Assembly (NCBI GenBank): GCA_020073565.1
Contig: JAIQEY010000037.1
Location: 1 to 63,599 of the forward strand
Length of the DNA: 63,599 bases
DNA from: Terriglobia bacterium
GTDB lineage: Bacteria > Acidobacteriota > Terriglobia > Terriglobales > Acidobacteriaceae
Reading direction: 5' to 3'
Shown here: piece after piece, positions 25,120 through 34,300 of the stretch
Layout: every line of letters starts with the position of its first letter
Numbering within the stretch: position 1 is the first letter of the stretch
Position numbers and translations under genes: made by a program
Notes under the pieces: model-generated
Told to the model about the DNA's origin: nothing
Database searches by the model: none
What the model saw: the letters and a program-made list of their open reading frames with translations, nothing else

Positions 25120-26124
25120 TCATTCCTCTTTGGAGAGTTTTCTCACCGTCTTCGCAATCTCCGGGAGTTTGTTGAATACCGCGCAGCACCGTAGCCATAA
25201 CTTGTTATCCATCGCAGGATAGCCGCTCACGGTGGCGCGGGCGGGAACGTCGTTCGGGATTCCGCTTTGGGCGGTGGCGATGGCGCCGTCGCCAATCTTG
25301 CAGTGGCCTGCGACGCCCACTTGGCCTGCGAGAATCACATTTCTTCCAACCTCCGTCGATCCGGCGAGACCAACCTGTGCGCACAGCAACGTGTCCTCGC
25401 CGACGCTGGATCCGTGGCCCACCTGCACCAGGTTGTCGATCCTGGCGCCGCGGCCGACGCGCGTTTCTCCCACGCTGGCGCGGTCGATGCAGGCGTTGGC
25501 CTGCACTTCCACATCGTCTTCGAGAACGGCCCGGCCCGATTGAGCAATTTTGTGCCAGCGACCGGCGTCATCCTTGGCGAATCCGAAGCCGTCCGGGCCG
25601 ATGACCACGCCATTCTGCAGCACGACGTTGTCCCCAAGTTCACAGAACTCGCGGACCACGGCGTGGGCATGCGCAAAGAAGTTGTTGCCAATCCTGGCAC
25701 CGCTGTAGATCACTACGTGGGCCAGCAGCACGGCGTTGTCGCCGATCTCAGCGTCCTGATCGACCACGACGTAAGGGCCCACGTGCGCGTTCTTTCCAAT
25801 CCGCGCAGTCGGGTGAATCGCGGCCGTAGGATGCACGCCCGGCGCATAGCTCGGCCCCTGATAGAACAGGCCGACTGCCTTCGCCCAGGCGAGATACGGA
25901 TTCTTGCTCCGCAGCATTCCCGTCGAGAGGGCAGGGAAACTCTCGGCCACGATCACGGCTGACGCTTTCGTGGTTCTTGCCGCATTCGTGTATTTAACAT
26001 TGGCCACGAAGGTGATCTGGCCCGGACCCGCGTACTCGATACCGGCCACGCCAGTAATTTCGGTGTCTGGAGAGGCGTTGTCGAGCTTTGTGCCGAGGGC
26101 TTCGGAGATCTGGGAAAGTTTCAT
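25120..26124 (-). CDS. lpxD: UDP-3-O-acylglucosamine N-acyltransferase
   Basis: LpxD adds the N-linked hydroxyacyl chain in lipid A synthesis, which shows an LPS-bearing diderm. The 334-residue product has the N-terminal uridine-binding domain (MKLSQISEALGTKLDN), then a long left-handed beta-helix of hexapeptide repeats, and the catalytic-His block IDNLVQVGHGSSVGED followed by LCAQVGLAGS. Start chosen at 26124 because the longer frame adds 34 unrelated residues. It is convergent with adk, 21 bases apart, and away from the usual lpxD-fabZ-lpxA-lpxB cluster. Confidence 0.9.
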   Translation of the reverse strand: MKLSQISEALGTKLDNASPDTEITGVAGIEYAGPGQITFVANVKYTNAARTTKASAVIVAESFPALSTGMLRSKNPYLAWAKAVGLFYQGPSYAPGVHPTAAIHPTARIGKNAHVGPYVVVDQDAEIGDNAVLLAHVVIYSGARIGNNFFAHAHAVVREFCELGDNVVLQNGVVIGPDGFGFAKDDAGRWHKIAQSGRAVLEDDVEVQANACIDRASVGETRVGRGARIDNLVQVGHGSSVGEDTLLCAQVGLAGSTEVGRNVILAGQVGVAGHCKIGDGAIATAQSGIPNDVPARATVSGYPAMDNKLWLRCCAVFNKLPEIAKTVRKLSKEE

Positions 26125-26183
26125 AAGATTGCACCCATATGCAGATGGTGATTGTAAACGGAAGGTGAGACCGTAGCTTCCTC

Positions 26184-26345
26184 GAGAGCCGAGAGCTGAG
26201 AAATGGCTGGAACTGGTTTCAGACAATACTTCTGAGGGGTAAGAATGCGACCCTCAGGGGCTGAAGTCTCGATTTTGGGCGGCTCTTGGCGACGCGGCTG
26301 AAAGCCGTGCCCTTCCCAAAACCGATTCTTGAAACCAATTCCGCT
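26184..26345. repeat. Composite inverted element between lpxD and the next gene
   Basis: AACTGGTTTCA at 26211-26221 and TGAAACCAATT at 26330-26340 form near-perfect terminal inverted repeats around about 110 bases. Inside are CTGAGGGG/CCCTCAGGGG modules and the 22-bp sequence (26302-26323) whose inverted copy is at 24130-24151. Just outside, at 26184-26200, is a GAGAGCCGAGAGCTGAGA word. Confidence 0.6.
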
Positions 26346-26358
26346 GACTACTGCTCTC

Positions 26359-26832
26359 TCACTCTTCAAACATGGGCACTTGCCGGGTATCGGTGAGTTT
26401 GCGCCGCCGGTGCGCGGCTCCAATCACCGCCAGCACCGTCACCGACGTCAACGCCGTGCGTGGTACGAAAACGCGCTGCGTGTTCGAGCGCAGGTCCGGA
26501 GGGTTCATCAGAAATCCCTCGGGGGGATTCTGTGTGAGGTCGTTCGGGAGTATGCCTTCGATCACTTCACTGTCTTTGAACTTGAGCCGCACCCATAGGC
26601 CTTCGGTCCTTGGCCGCGTGGTGAACGTCTTGCGGGTGAGAACATCCGAATCCGAAAACTCGCGGACAAAATATACCGCCTTGATATCCCGTAGGTCGAT
26701 GGCGACAACATTGCCCGCCGTGTTGAGAAGCTCCAGCTTTCCGTCAACCACAAAACTCGCCGGAGCCACGAATCCGTTGACGGTATCGCGGTCGGCTTTG
26801 TGAACGATCACCTTTTTGTGGGTTGAAGACAT
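26359..26832 (-). CDS. Small conserved protein, possibly DUF6982-like
   Basis: A 157-residue cytoplasmic-looking protein starting MSSTHKKVIVHKADRDTVNG. It is mostly beta, with strands around FVVDGKLELLN, VVAIDLRDIKAVYFVREF and LWVRLKFKDSEVIEGILPND. The pattern resembles a small acidobacterial family I recall as DUF6982, but I cannot confirm it. No catalytic motif is visible. It is divergent from the nucleotidyltransferase gene. Confidence 0.6.
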   Translation of the reverse strand: MSSTHKKVIVHKADRDTVNGFVAPASFVVDGKLELLNTAGNVVAIDLRDIKAVYFVREFSDSDVLTRKTFTTRPRTEGLWVRLKFKDSEVIEGILPNDLTQNPPEGFLMNPPDLRSNTQRVFVPRTALTSVTVLAVIGAAHRRRKLTDTRQVPMFEE

Positions 26833-26986
26833 TTAGAGACAAGAAACCTCAGGCTCCACGCGGAACACGCAACCGAACAGCGGACTCAGGACTCCAATGG
26901 CGATTCTCGCACTTTCGCCCTGAGTTAAGCGAGTTTGTCCCTGTCGCAGTAGCCAAACGGGTAAACGTTGTGTTAACTTCTCTAGC

Positions 26987-27015
26987 TTGCTGCCAAGGGA
27001 AAGTTGCTGTATAAG
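26987..27015 (+). promoter_or_regulatory. Probable sigma-70-type promoter for the nucleotidyltransferase gene
   Basis: TTGCTG (26987-26992) and TATAAG (27010-27015) are spaced by 17 bases. The implied transcript would have a leader of about 100 bases before ATG 27121. That leader contains two DnaA-box-like 9-mers, TGTGGAAAA (27080-27088) and TGTGAATAA (27091-27099). Confidence 0.45.
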
Positions 27016-27120
27016 TCTAATGTATAGATAGAGTTAGATTCCACAACCGGGACAAACGCAGGTTTGGCTGCTTTCTCCCTGTGGAAAAGCTGTGAATAAC
27101 GCCACGGCGACTAGGAAGGC

Positions 27121-28734
27121 ATGGCCGATTACATCTACACCATGGAAACCCGGCTCTCGCCGGACCAGTTAAAAGCAGTCAGTGCGGTTCAGGACGCCGC
27201 CAAAGCGGCGGACATGAATCTCTATCTGACCGGTGGCGCCATTCGTGACATTATCACCGGTTTTCCGATCCGAGATCTGGATTTTACCGTGCAGGGCAAC
27301 GCTCTCAAACTGCAGAAAGATCTTGAGCGTGCGGGCGCGGTGGTGGGCGATTCCGACGACGAAACCAAGGCATTGCTGCTCACCTTCAAAGGGGGAGTGC
27401 GCGCCGAGATTGCCATGGCGCGTTCCGAACGTTACGACAAGCCGGGCAAACCTCCGCAGATTGCGCCTGCCACCATCATCGAGGATCTTCGCCGCCGCGA
27501 TTTCACAGTGAATGCCATGGCTCTGTCGATGAACGAAGGGTCGCGCGGCCTTTTCATGGACCCGTTTAACGGCGCGGCGGACATCGAGGCCACAGTCATC
27601 CGCGTGCTGCACAACTACGCATTCCTGGAAGATCCGGCGCGGCTGATCCGTGCCTCTCGCTTCACAACTCGTTTCCACTGGCCGCTGGAGGAACGCACCC
27701 AGGCGCGCTATGTATCCGCCAAGGAAAACAACTACATCGAGTACATCCGGAGTTCGAGCATCGGATACGAGATCGAACAACTGGCGTACGAGGACGATCC
27801 GCTCAGCGTGCTGAAGGTCTACGAAAAAGAAGGCTGGCTGAAAGTCCTGCATCCGCACTGGAGCACGGCCAAGGTGGATAGCGCCGGGTTGGGCGCGCTG
27901 ATGAAGACGCGCCAGCAGATGAACGAACTCGGCTACGCGCCCGATGCGGCTCCCGCGGTGCTGTATTTTCTGACCGACCGGATGGGTGAGAAAGACATCT
28001 CTGATTTGCGCCGCGCCATCCCGCGCAAGGATCTGGTCGAATCCTGGAAAGACCTGGAGGACCACGCGCAGCAACTGGCCAAACGGCTCGCGGGGAAAGA
28101 GGCAGCCACGCCCTCGCGCACCTGGCAGTTGTTGTCGGGCGCGCGTCCGGAGATGATTCTGTTCCTGGCCATCACCGCGCGTCAGCAGGCGGTCGCGCAG
28201 AAGATCACGAACTTCTTCACCAAGTGGCGCCAGGTGCAGCAGAAGATTCCGCTCCCCGAAATGACGGAGTTGCACATCACGCCTCAACTGCCGGCATATC
28301 CCAAGATTTCGAACGACGTATTCCTGCTGTTGCTCGACGGCAAACTGCGCTCGCGAACGGAAACGCTGAAGTACCTGAAGCCACTGGCGCCTCCGCCGCC
28401 GCCACCTCCGCCTCCGCCCTCGGCCAAACGCGGACGTGCTGCGAAAGCGGCTGCGGCCGCCGCCGCGGCTGCGGCACCTGCGCTCGCCGCCAGTGCTAAG
28501 ACTAAGGGGAAGGGAAAAGGTCAGCCCGCGGCCAACCCCACTGTGGTCGCTGCGAAGCCGGAAGCCAAGGGCAAGCCCGCGGCTGTAAAGCCCGCACCGA
28601 GCGCCAAGCCGGCCGCTCCGTCCAAGCCAACCAAGCCCGAGAAGCCGCCGGCAAAGAAGGCGGCAGCCAAGCCCATGGCGAAGCCTGTGGCGAAGAAAAG
28701 CCAGCCCAAGAACGCCAAGACCAAGAAGAGATGA
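27121..28734 (+). CDS. Poly(A) polymerase/tRNA nucleotidyltransferase family protein with Pro/Ala/Lys tail
   Basis: The 537-residue product has a class II nucleotidyltransferase head domain: LTGGAIRDIITG (about residues 39-50), the metal-binding DLDFTV, RRDFTVNAMAL, and the downstream FLEDPARLIRASRF block typical of CCA-adding enzymes and PcnB. No HD domain is seen. From about residue 425 the sequence becomes ten prolines, a basic patch, a run of about ten alanines and then a long K/P/A tract to the end, probably disordered and nucleic-acid binding. It could be a CCA-adding enzyme or a poly(A) polymerase. AGGAAGG precedes ATG 27121. Confidence 0.85.
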   Translation: MADYIYTMETRLSPDQLKAVSAVQDAAKAADMNLYLTGGAIRDIITGFPIRDLDFTVQGNALKLQKDLERAGAVVGDSDDETKALLLTFKGGVRAEIAMARSERYDKPGKPPQIAPATIIEDLRRRDFTVNAMALSMNEGSRGLFMDPFNGAADIEATVIRVLHNYAFLEDPARLIRASRFTTRFHWPLEERTQARYVSAKENNYIEYIRSSSIGYEIEQLAYEDDPLSVLKVYEKEGWLKVLHPHWSTAKVDSAGLGALMKTRQQMNELGYAPDAAPAVLYFLTDRMGEKDISDLRRAIPRKDLVESWKDLEDHAQQLAKRLAGKEAATPSRTWQLLSGARPEMILFLAITARQQAVAQKITNFFTKWRQVQQKIPLPEMTELHITPQLPAYPKISNDVFLLLLDGKLRSRTETLKYLKPLAPPPPPPPPPPSAKRGRAAKAAAAAAAAAAPALAASAKTKGKGKGQPAANPTVVAAKPEAKGKPAAVKPAPSAKPAAPSKPTKPEKPPAKKAAAKPMAKPVAKKSQPKNAKTKKR

Positions 28735-28773
28735 GCGTACGCGACGGCTCGGCCGCCGCGGTGCAATCGGGTT

Positions 28774-28779
28774 TATAAT
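28774..28779 (+). promoter_or_regulatory. TATAAT -10 element directly before the Gly-rich protein gene
   Basis: A perfect TATAAT overlaps the first possible ATG (28778), so transcription from it would begin about 28786-28787, at the next in-frame ATG. No good -35 is visible. If real, the mRNA is leaderless or nearly so. Confidence 0.35.
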
Positions 28780-28786
28780 GTACCCC

Positions 28787-29476
28787 ATGCGTCGCCTCCT
28801 GACCATTGCGGCGTTGGTTCTTCTGGGAGCAGTCGTGTCGGTCTCAGCCCAGCGCGGCGGTGCGCGGGGTTACGGTGGCGGGCACGGGATGGCTGTTGGA
28901 CACCCTTCCGGCGGTCACGGGTTCGGCGGAATGCACGCGGGATGGGGCGGGCGTTCTTCCTTCCACGGCGGCGGTTTTGGCAGAGTGCGCATTCGGACGG
29001 GGGCTTTTCATCGCTGCTTCGGATGCCGCAGCAACTTCGCGTATCCCTGGTACGCCGGCTACGGATATGGGAGCTACTACAATCCCTTCTGGTCGTGGGA
29101 CTCGTCTTCTTCCTACAACTATGACGAAGAGCGCGAGCACGAAATCATGGTTGCCAATCAGATGAACGCGCTAAGCATTCAGGAACAGAACCTGCGCGAG
29201 CGCGACGATTGGCTACGGGAACGGGAAGAGCAGGACGCGTACGCCCGGCGGCAACCGCTGCGCGAGGAAGATCACTCCGTACCGACGCCCGCAACTGTTC
29301 TCGTCTTCCGCGATCAGCATCGGCAGGAAGTCACGAACTACGCGATTTCGGGAGGCACGCTGTGGGTGTTGAACGATCACGTCGTGGCCAAAAAGGTTCC
29401 TCTCAACGAACTTGATCTCGCTGCCACTACCAAAGCGAATGACGAGCGCGGCGTGGAATTCCAGGTTCCGAAATAA
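28787..29476 (+). CDS. Exported Gly/His-rich protein
   Basis: The 229-residue product has a signal peptide (MRRLLTIAALVLLGAVVSVS), then a Gly/His/Arg-rich segment (GGARGYGGGHGMAVGHPSGG and similar to about residue 65), a Tyr/Ser/Trp-rich stretch, a charged helical segment (EEREHEIMVANQMN onward) and a C-terminal beta domain. The first ATG (28778) overlaps a TATAAT, so the second ATG is preferred. Likely periplasmic or cell-surface. Function unknown; proteins of this composition are common in Acidobacteriota. Confidence 0.7.
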   Translation: MRRLLTIAALVLLGAVVSVSAQRGGARGYGGGHGMAVGHPSGGHGFGGMHAGWGGRSSFHGGGFGRVRIRTGAFHRCFGCRSNFAYPWYAGYGYGSYYNPFWSWDSSSSYNYDEEREHEIMVANQMNALSIQEQNLRERDDWLREREEQDAYARRQPLREEDHSVPTPATVLVFRDQHRQEVTNYAISGGTLWVLNDHVVAKKVPLNELDLAATTKANDERGVEFQVPK

Positions 29477-29477
29477 T

Positions 29478-29537
29478 CACCACAGAGTCAGAGAGACGCA
29501 GAGAAACTCAAAAAGCCTTCTCTGTGACTCTGTGGTG
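29478..29537 (+). terminator. Hairpin of CACAGAG words after the Gly-rich protein gene
   Basis: CACCACAGAGTCA (29478-29490) and TGACTCTGTGGTG (29525-29537) are exact reverse complements, with partial inner pairing (CAGAGAAA/TTCTCTG). No T-run follows on either strand, so it may stabilise the 3' end rather than terminate. It belongs to family 5. Confidence 0.5.
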
Positions 29538-29666
29538 TGAGATACCTGACTGCACTACTTTCAGGCATTGCGCGAATTTCGCCAGCCGATACAATGATGG
29601 CACCTGTTATTTCCTGGGCGTGCCGTCACCAGCCACGAGCCACTAGAAACGAGCAACCGGGTTTTC

Positions 29667-32600
29667 ATGTCAGAATTCGTCCACCTGCACCTGCACAGCG
29701 ACTACTCTCTGCTCGATGGGGCTTGCGACGTCGAGAAGCTAGTCCAACGGGTCCAAGAACTCGGCATGCCCGCTGTGGCGATGACCGACCACGGGAATAT
29801 CTTCGGCGCCGTGCATTTTGTTAACGCGGCTAACAAAGCCGGCGTCAAGCCCATCGTCGGCTGCGAGCTCTACATTTGTAAGAAAGACGATCACAACATC
29901 GAGCGCACACCTCCCGAAGGTGATACCTACAACCACCTGCTTGTGCTTGCCGAAAACGAAGAAGGCTACCGCAATCTGGTGAAGATTACTTCCGAGGCCT
30001 CGCTCCATGGCTTCTATTACAAGCCGCGTGTCAGCAAGAAGTTTCTGGCCGAGCACTCGAGAGGACTGATCGGCCTTTCCGGTTGTCTGAAGGGCGAAGT
30101 TGCGGAACGACTGGTGGAAGGGAACTACGAAGCGGCTCGCGCCGCCGCCGGTTTCTATAGTGATCTGTTTGGCAAAGAAAACTTCTTCCTCGAAATTCAG
30201 GATCAGGGACTCGAACTCGAACACCGCATCCACGCCGGGCTCTTCAAACTGGAAAAAGATCTCGGACTGCCGCTAGTCGCCACCAACGACAGCCACTACC
30301 TTTGCGAAGACGATGCCCATGCCCAGGACGTGATGGTCTGCATACAGACCGGCAAATCCATCCAGGACACCAACCGGATGAAGTTCGAGGGGTCGCAGTT
30401 CTACGTCAAGAACGGCGATGAGATGTACAGGGTCTTCAAGGATTCGCCGGAGGTGGTCGCGCGCACGCTCGACATCGCCGAGCGCTGCAGCCTGCGCCTG
30501 GAAAAAGTTCCCAGCCCGTTCCCGCGGTTTGACGTTCCCGCCGGATTTACGATCGACAGCTACTTCGAGCACATCACTCGCGAAGGCTTTGCGCGGCGCC
30601 TGGAAAACCTGCGCAGGCTGAGCGAGCAGGGTCGTCTGAAACACTCGCTTGCCGACTACGAGCAGCGTCTTTCGCGCGAGATCGCCATCATTCAGCAGAT
30701 GAAGTTTCCCGGATACTTCCTGATTGTCTGGGACTTTATCCGGTACGCGAAGGAGCACGACATTCCCGTGGGTCCGGGCCGCGGATCGGCAGCGGGCGCA
30801 CTAGTGGCCTACTCGCTCGGCATCACCGATATTGATCCCCTGCAGCACGAATTGCTGTTCGAGCGCTTCCTCAACCCGGAACGCATTTCGCTGCCCGACA
30901 TCGACATCGACTTCTGTATGAATCGTCGCGGTGAGGTGATCAATTACGTGACGCAGAAGTACGGGCGCGAGAACGTTGCCCAGATCATCACCTTCGGCAC
31001 CATGGCCGCAAAGGCCGCCATTAAAGACGTTGGCCGCGCTATGGATATGCCCTACAGCGATGTGGACCGCATCGCGAAGATGGTTCCGGGCACGCTCAAC
31101 ATCAAGCTTGACGATGCAATCAAGGAATCGCCCCAGCTGCAGGAGGCTTACGACAAAGACACGCAGGTGCGTCAGTTGCTCGATACAGCGCGGAAGCTGG
31201 AAGGCCTGGTGCGGAACTCCGGCGTGCATGCGGCTGGCGTCGTGATTGCGCCCCGGCCCTTGATCGAGTTGGTTCCACTGCACAAGACCAAAAACGACGA
31301 AATTGTCACCGCCTTCGACATGGTTGCCATCGAGAAGATGGGCCTGTTGAAGATGGACTTCCTCGGCCTCACCACGCTGACGATTCTGGACGACACGCTC
31401 AAACTGATCAAACAGAAAGGGACAACTCTCAGCCTCGACGACATTCCGCTCGAAGACCATCAGACCTACGAAAAGGTCTTCCACCGGGGACTGACGTCGG
31501 GCGTGTTCCAGTTTGAATCAGGCGGCATGCGCGACGTGCTGCGGCGCTACCAGCCCAACTCCATCGAGGACCTCACCGCTCTGAACGCGCTCTACCGCCC
31601 CGGCCCGATCCAGGGCGGCATGATCGACGATTTCATCGAGCGCAAGCACGGACGCAAGAGGATCGAATTCGAATTGCCGGAGCTTGGCGAAATCCTCAAG
31701 GAGACACTGGGCGTCATCGTCTATCAGGAGCAGGTCATGCAGGCGGCCAACCGGCTCGCGGGCTACTCGCTCGGTGAGGCCGACCTATTGCGCCGAGCCA
31801 TGGGCAAGAAGAACGCCGAAGAAATGGCCAAGCAGCGCGAGCGCTTTGTGCAGGGTGCTGTGAAGAACGGCTTTCCTCCGAAGAAGATCGAAAAGATCTT
31901 CGATCTCATGGCGCAATTCGCCGGATACGGTTTCAACAAGTCGCACTCCGCCGCCTACGCGCTGCTCGCCTATCACACGGCCTATCTGAAGACACATTAT
32001 CCGATTGAGTTCATGGCCGCGCTGTTGACGTCCGTCACCGGCAGCACCGATGACGTCGTGAAGTACATCAACGAATGTCGCGAGATGGGTATCGCAGTCG
32101 AGCCGCCGGATATCAATGTCAGCGACGCCAACTTCACGCCGCACGGGCCGGCGATCCGGTTTGGCTTGGCGGCGGTGAAGAATATCGGCGCCCACGCGAT
32201 CGAATCGATTGTAGCGGCGCGCAAGAAACTCGGGCGCGATTTTCGTTCACTCTACGAATTCTGCGAAGAAGTCGACCTTCGCCTGCTCAACAAGCGTGTG
32301 CTCGAATCGTTGATCAAGAGCGGCGCTATGGATCCCCTGGGCCGCCGCTCGCAGCTCATGCAGGCGCTTGACAAAGCCATCGACGGTGCGCAAAAAACGC
32401 AACGTGACGTCGAATCCGGCCAACACGGTCTGTTTGGCGTGTTTGCCGACGAGAATACGCAGCCTGCGAACGATGCGCTTCCCAACACACCCGACTGGGA
32501 CGAGCACACCCGTCTCTCCGCCGAAAAGGAAATTCTTGGCTTCTTCATCACGGGCCACCCCTTAGAGAAGTACAAGGACAAGCTGAGTGACCTGAATGCA

Positions 32601-33149
32601 AAGGCGATCGAAGAGATTGCGGCCATGAAGAACTCCACCGCAAAAGAAGAGGTCATCACGACCGCGGGGATCATCACTGGCGTGCGCGTGCTGAAGTCGA
32701 AACGCGGTGATTTCTACGCGCAGGCCGCGCTGGAAGACATGACCGGCAAAATTGACATGATCGTGTTTCCCGAGGCTTACAAGCGCCTCCAGGAGAAAGT
32801 CAAACTCGAAGTGCCCGTGCTGGTGCGTGCCGGCGTGCGCGTGGAAGAAGGCGCAAATCCCAAGATTACAGCCGCTGAGATCATCCCGCTTGACGAAGCG
32901 AAGGTGCCGCTGCCCAAGGCCCTGCGCGTCCGCATTCCGCTCGACGGTGCTACCGATGGCACGGTCGACGCCCTGCACAACCTATTCAACGAGCGCAAAG
33001 GCGAGGCCAGAGTTCTATTTGATGTCGAGCGCCCGGGCGATTTTATGGTCGTGATGGAGGCCGAGGGCTATAATGTCATGCCGGACCGTAGTTTCATTGG
33101 CCGCGTGGAAGAGTTGTGCGGCCGCGGCAGTGTGCGCATTATCAGTTAA
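29667..33149 (+). CDS. dnaE: DNA polymerase III alpha subunit
   Basis: The 1160-residue replicative polymerase has the expected order of parts: PHP domain (FVHLHLHSDYSLLDGAC at the start, TDHGNIFG), palm/finger blocks GPGRGSAAGALVAYSLG and the catalytic LPDIDIDFC, later NKSHSAAYALLAYHTAYLK, the HhH region, and a C-terminal OB domain (EEVITTAGIITGVRVLKSK onward). Length is normal for DnaE1. The TAA stop is part of a repeated GTTAAC word. accA lies about 160 bases downstream on the same strand. Confidence 0.97.
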   Translation: MSEFVHLHLHSDYSLLDGACDVEKLVQRVQELGMPAVAMTDHGNIFGAVHFVNAANKAGVKPIVGCELYICKKDDHNIERTPPEGDTYNHLLVLAENEEGYRNLVKITSEASLHGFYYKPRVSKKFLAEHSRGLIGLSGCLKGEVAERLVEGNYEAARAAAGFYSDLFGKENFFLEIQDQGLELEHRIHAGLFKLEKDLGLPLVATNDSHYLCEDDAHAQDVMVCIQTGKSIQDTNRMKFEGSQFYVKNGDEMYRVFKDSPEVVARTLDIAERCSLRLEKVPSPFPRFDVPAGFTIDSYFEHITREGFARRLENLRRLSEQGRLKHSLADYEQRLSREIAIIQQMKFPGYFLIVWDFIRYAKEHDIPVGPGRGSAAGALVAYSLGITDIDPLQHELLFERFLNPERISLPDIDIDFCMNRRGEVINYVTQKYGRENVAQIITFGTMAAKAAIKDVGRAMDMPYSDVDRIAKMVPGTLNIKLDDAIKESPQLQEAYDKDTQVRQLLDTARKLEGLVRNSGVHAAGVVIAPRPLIELVPLHKTKNDEIVTAFDMVAIEKMGLLKMDFLGLTTLTILDDTLKLIKQKGTTLSLDDIPLEDHQTYEKVFHRGLTSGVFQFESGGMRDVLRRYQPNSIEDLTALNALYRPGPIQGGMIDDFIERKHGRKRIEFELPELGEILKETLGVIVYQEQVMQAANRLAGYSLGEADLLRRAMGKKNAEEMAKQRERFVQGAVKNGFPPKKIEKIFDLMAQFAGYGFNKSHSAAYALLAYHTAYLKTHYPIEFMAALLTSVTGSTDDVVKYINECREMGIAVEPPDINVSDANFTPHGPAIRFGLAAVKNIGAHAIESIVAARKKLGRDFRSLYEFCEEVDLRLLNKRVLESLIKSGAMDPLGRRSQLMQALDKAIDGAQKTQRDVESGQHGLFGVFADENTQPANDALPNTPDWDEHTRLSAEKEILGFFITGHPLEKYKDKLSDLNAKAIEEIAAMKNSTAKEEVITTAGIITGVRVLKSKRGDFYAQAALEDMTGKIDMIVFPEAYKRLQEKVKLEVPVLVRAGVRVEEGANPKITAAEIIPLDEAKVPLPKALRVRIPLDGATDGTVDALHNLFNERKGEARVLFDVERPGDFMVVMEAEGYNVMPDRSFIGRVEELCGRGSVRIIS

Positions 33150-33307
33150 CTGTAACGAGTTAACAGATTCGACGGATGAGTCGAGCGAAAATAAAGCGAG
33201 CTGAAACGCCCCTGAACGGCGCGGGAAACCCTGCGGTGGCGGGAACCGAGTTTCTGCTCGCGATGGTGGAAGCGCATCATACCCGCAGGAATGGAAACGT
33301 CATCAAA

Positions 33308-34267
33308 ATGAATTCCGCAGTCAAGGCGCAAGAGGAGTTGTTGAAGATTGAGCAGCAGATCGAGCGGCTGCGGGCGCTCGAAGGGCAAAACGACGAGACC
33401 CGCCGCCAGATCGGGCAACTGCACGACCGCGTAAATGACCTTCGCCGGGAGGTTTCTTCACAGCTGAATGCCTGGCAAAGGACGGAACTGGCGCGACATC
33501 CGCAGCGGCCTTACACGCTCGATTACGTGGAACGTCTTTTTACCGACTGGAGCGAAATCCACGGCGACCGCGGATTCCGCGATGATCCCGCGATCGTCTG
33601 CGGCATGGCCCGCTTCCACGGTGCGGAAGTGATCGTGGTCGGACAGCAGAAGGCTCGCGACGCCAAGCAGAGAGTCTATCGGAATTTTGGCATGCCTCAC
33701 CCAGAAGGTTATCGCAAGGCGCTACGGGTGATGAAGATTGCAGAAAAGTTCAAGCGCCCGATTCTCACTTTTGTCGATACCGACGGCGCCTATCCCGGCC
33801 TGCATGCCGAAGAGCGCGGCCAGGGCGAGGCGATCGCACGCAACCTGCTGGAGATGGCGCGCTTGGAAGTGCCGATCATCGCCACGGTCATTGGCGTCGG
33901 CGGAAGCGGCGGTGCGCTGGCGATTGCCGTGGCTGATCGCGTCCTGATGATGGAGAACTCTGTGTATTCGGTGATTTCGCCGGAAGGTTGCGCTTCGATC
34001 ATGTGGCGCGACGCCAGCAAGAAAGACCTGGCCGCGCAGGCCATGAAGATCACTGCCAAAGACCTGAGCGAATTGGGCTGCATCGACGATATCGTCCCGG
34101 AACCGGCCGGCGGCGCACATACCGACCACGCCCAGGCGGCGGAGTTGCTGGATGTCGCTCTGCGGAAGCATCTGTCAGAGATACAGCGGCACCCGGTGCG
34201 CGATCTCCTCGAAACCCGTTACCAGAAGTTCCGCAACATGGCGCAGTTCTTCCAGGTGGAAGCGTAG
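33308..34267 (+). CDS. accA: Acetyl-CoA carboxylase carboxyltransferase subunit alpha
   Basis: AccA and AccD transfer CO2 from carboxybiotin to acetyl-CoA, the first step of fatty acid synthesis. The 319-residue protein carries an N-terminal helical part (LKIEQQIERLRALEG), then RPYTLDYVERLFTDWSEIHG, DRGFRDDPAIVCG, FVDTDGAYPGLHAEERGQGE and GVGGSGGALAIAVADRVLM. The frame is open 44 codons further upstream, but MNSAVKAQEELL at 33308 matches the family start. dnaE-accA adjacency is also seen in proteobacteria. Confidence 0.95.
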   Translation: MNSAVKAQEELLKIEQQIERLRALEGQNDETRRQIGQLHDRVNDLRREVSSQLNAWQRTELARHPQRPYTLDYVERLFTDWSEIHGDRGFRDDPAIVCGMARFHGAEVIVVGQQKARDAKQRVYRNFGMPHPEGYRKALRVMKIAEKFKRPILTFVDTDGAYPGLHAEERGQGEAIARNLLEMARLEVPIIATVIGVGGSGGALAIAVADRVLMMENSVYSVISPEGCASIMWRDASKKDLAAQAMKITAKDLSELGCIDDIVPEPAGGAHTDHAQAAELLDVALRKHLSEIQRHPVRDLLETRYQKFRNMAQFFQVEA

Positions 34268-34300
34268 CTTCAGGTCGAACCGGAACGCTGTAATCTCAGG

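Noticed and set aside
26941..27120. Chromosomal replication origin near dnaE and the DnaA-box-like 9-mers
   Set aside because: Only two box-like sequences, no AT-rich unwinding region, and dnaA, dnaN, gyrB and parAB are absent.
27169..28806. 545-codon open frame antisense to the nucleotidyltransferase gene
   Set aside because: It mirrors the high-GC codons of the real gene; the translation is Arg/Gln/His-rich without any domain, whereas the plus strand shows clear catalytic motifs.
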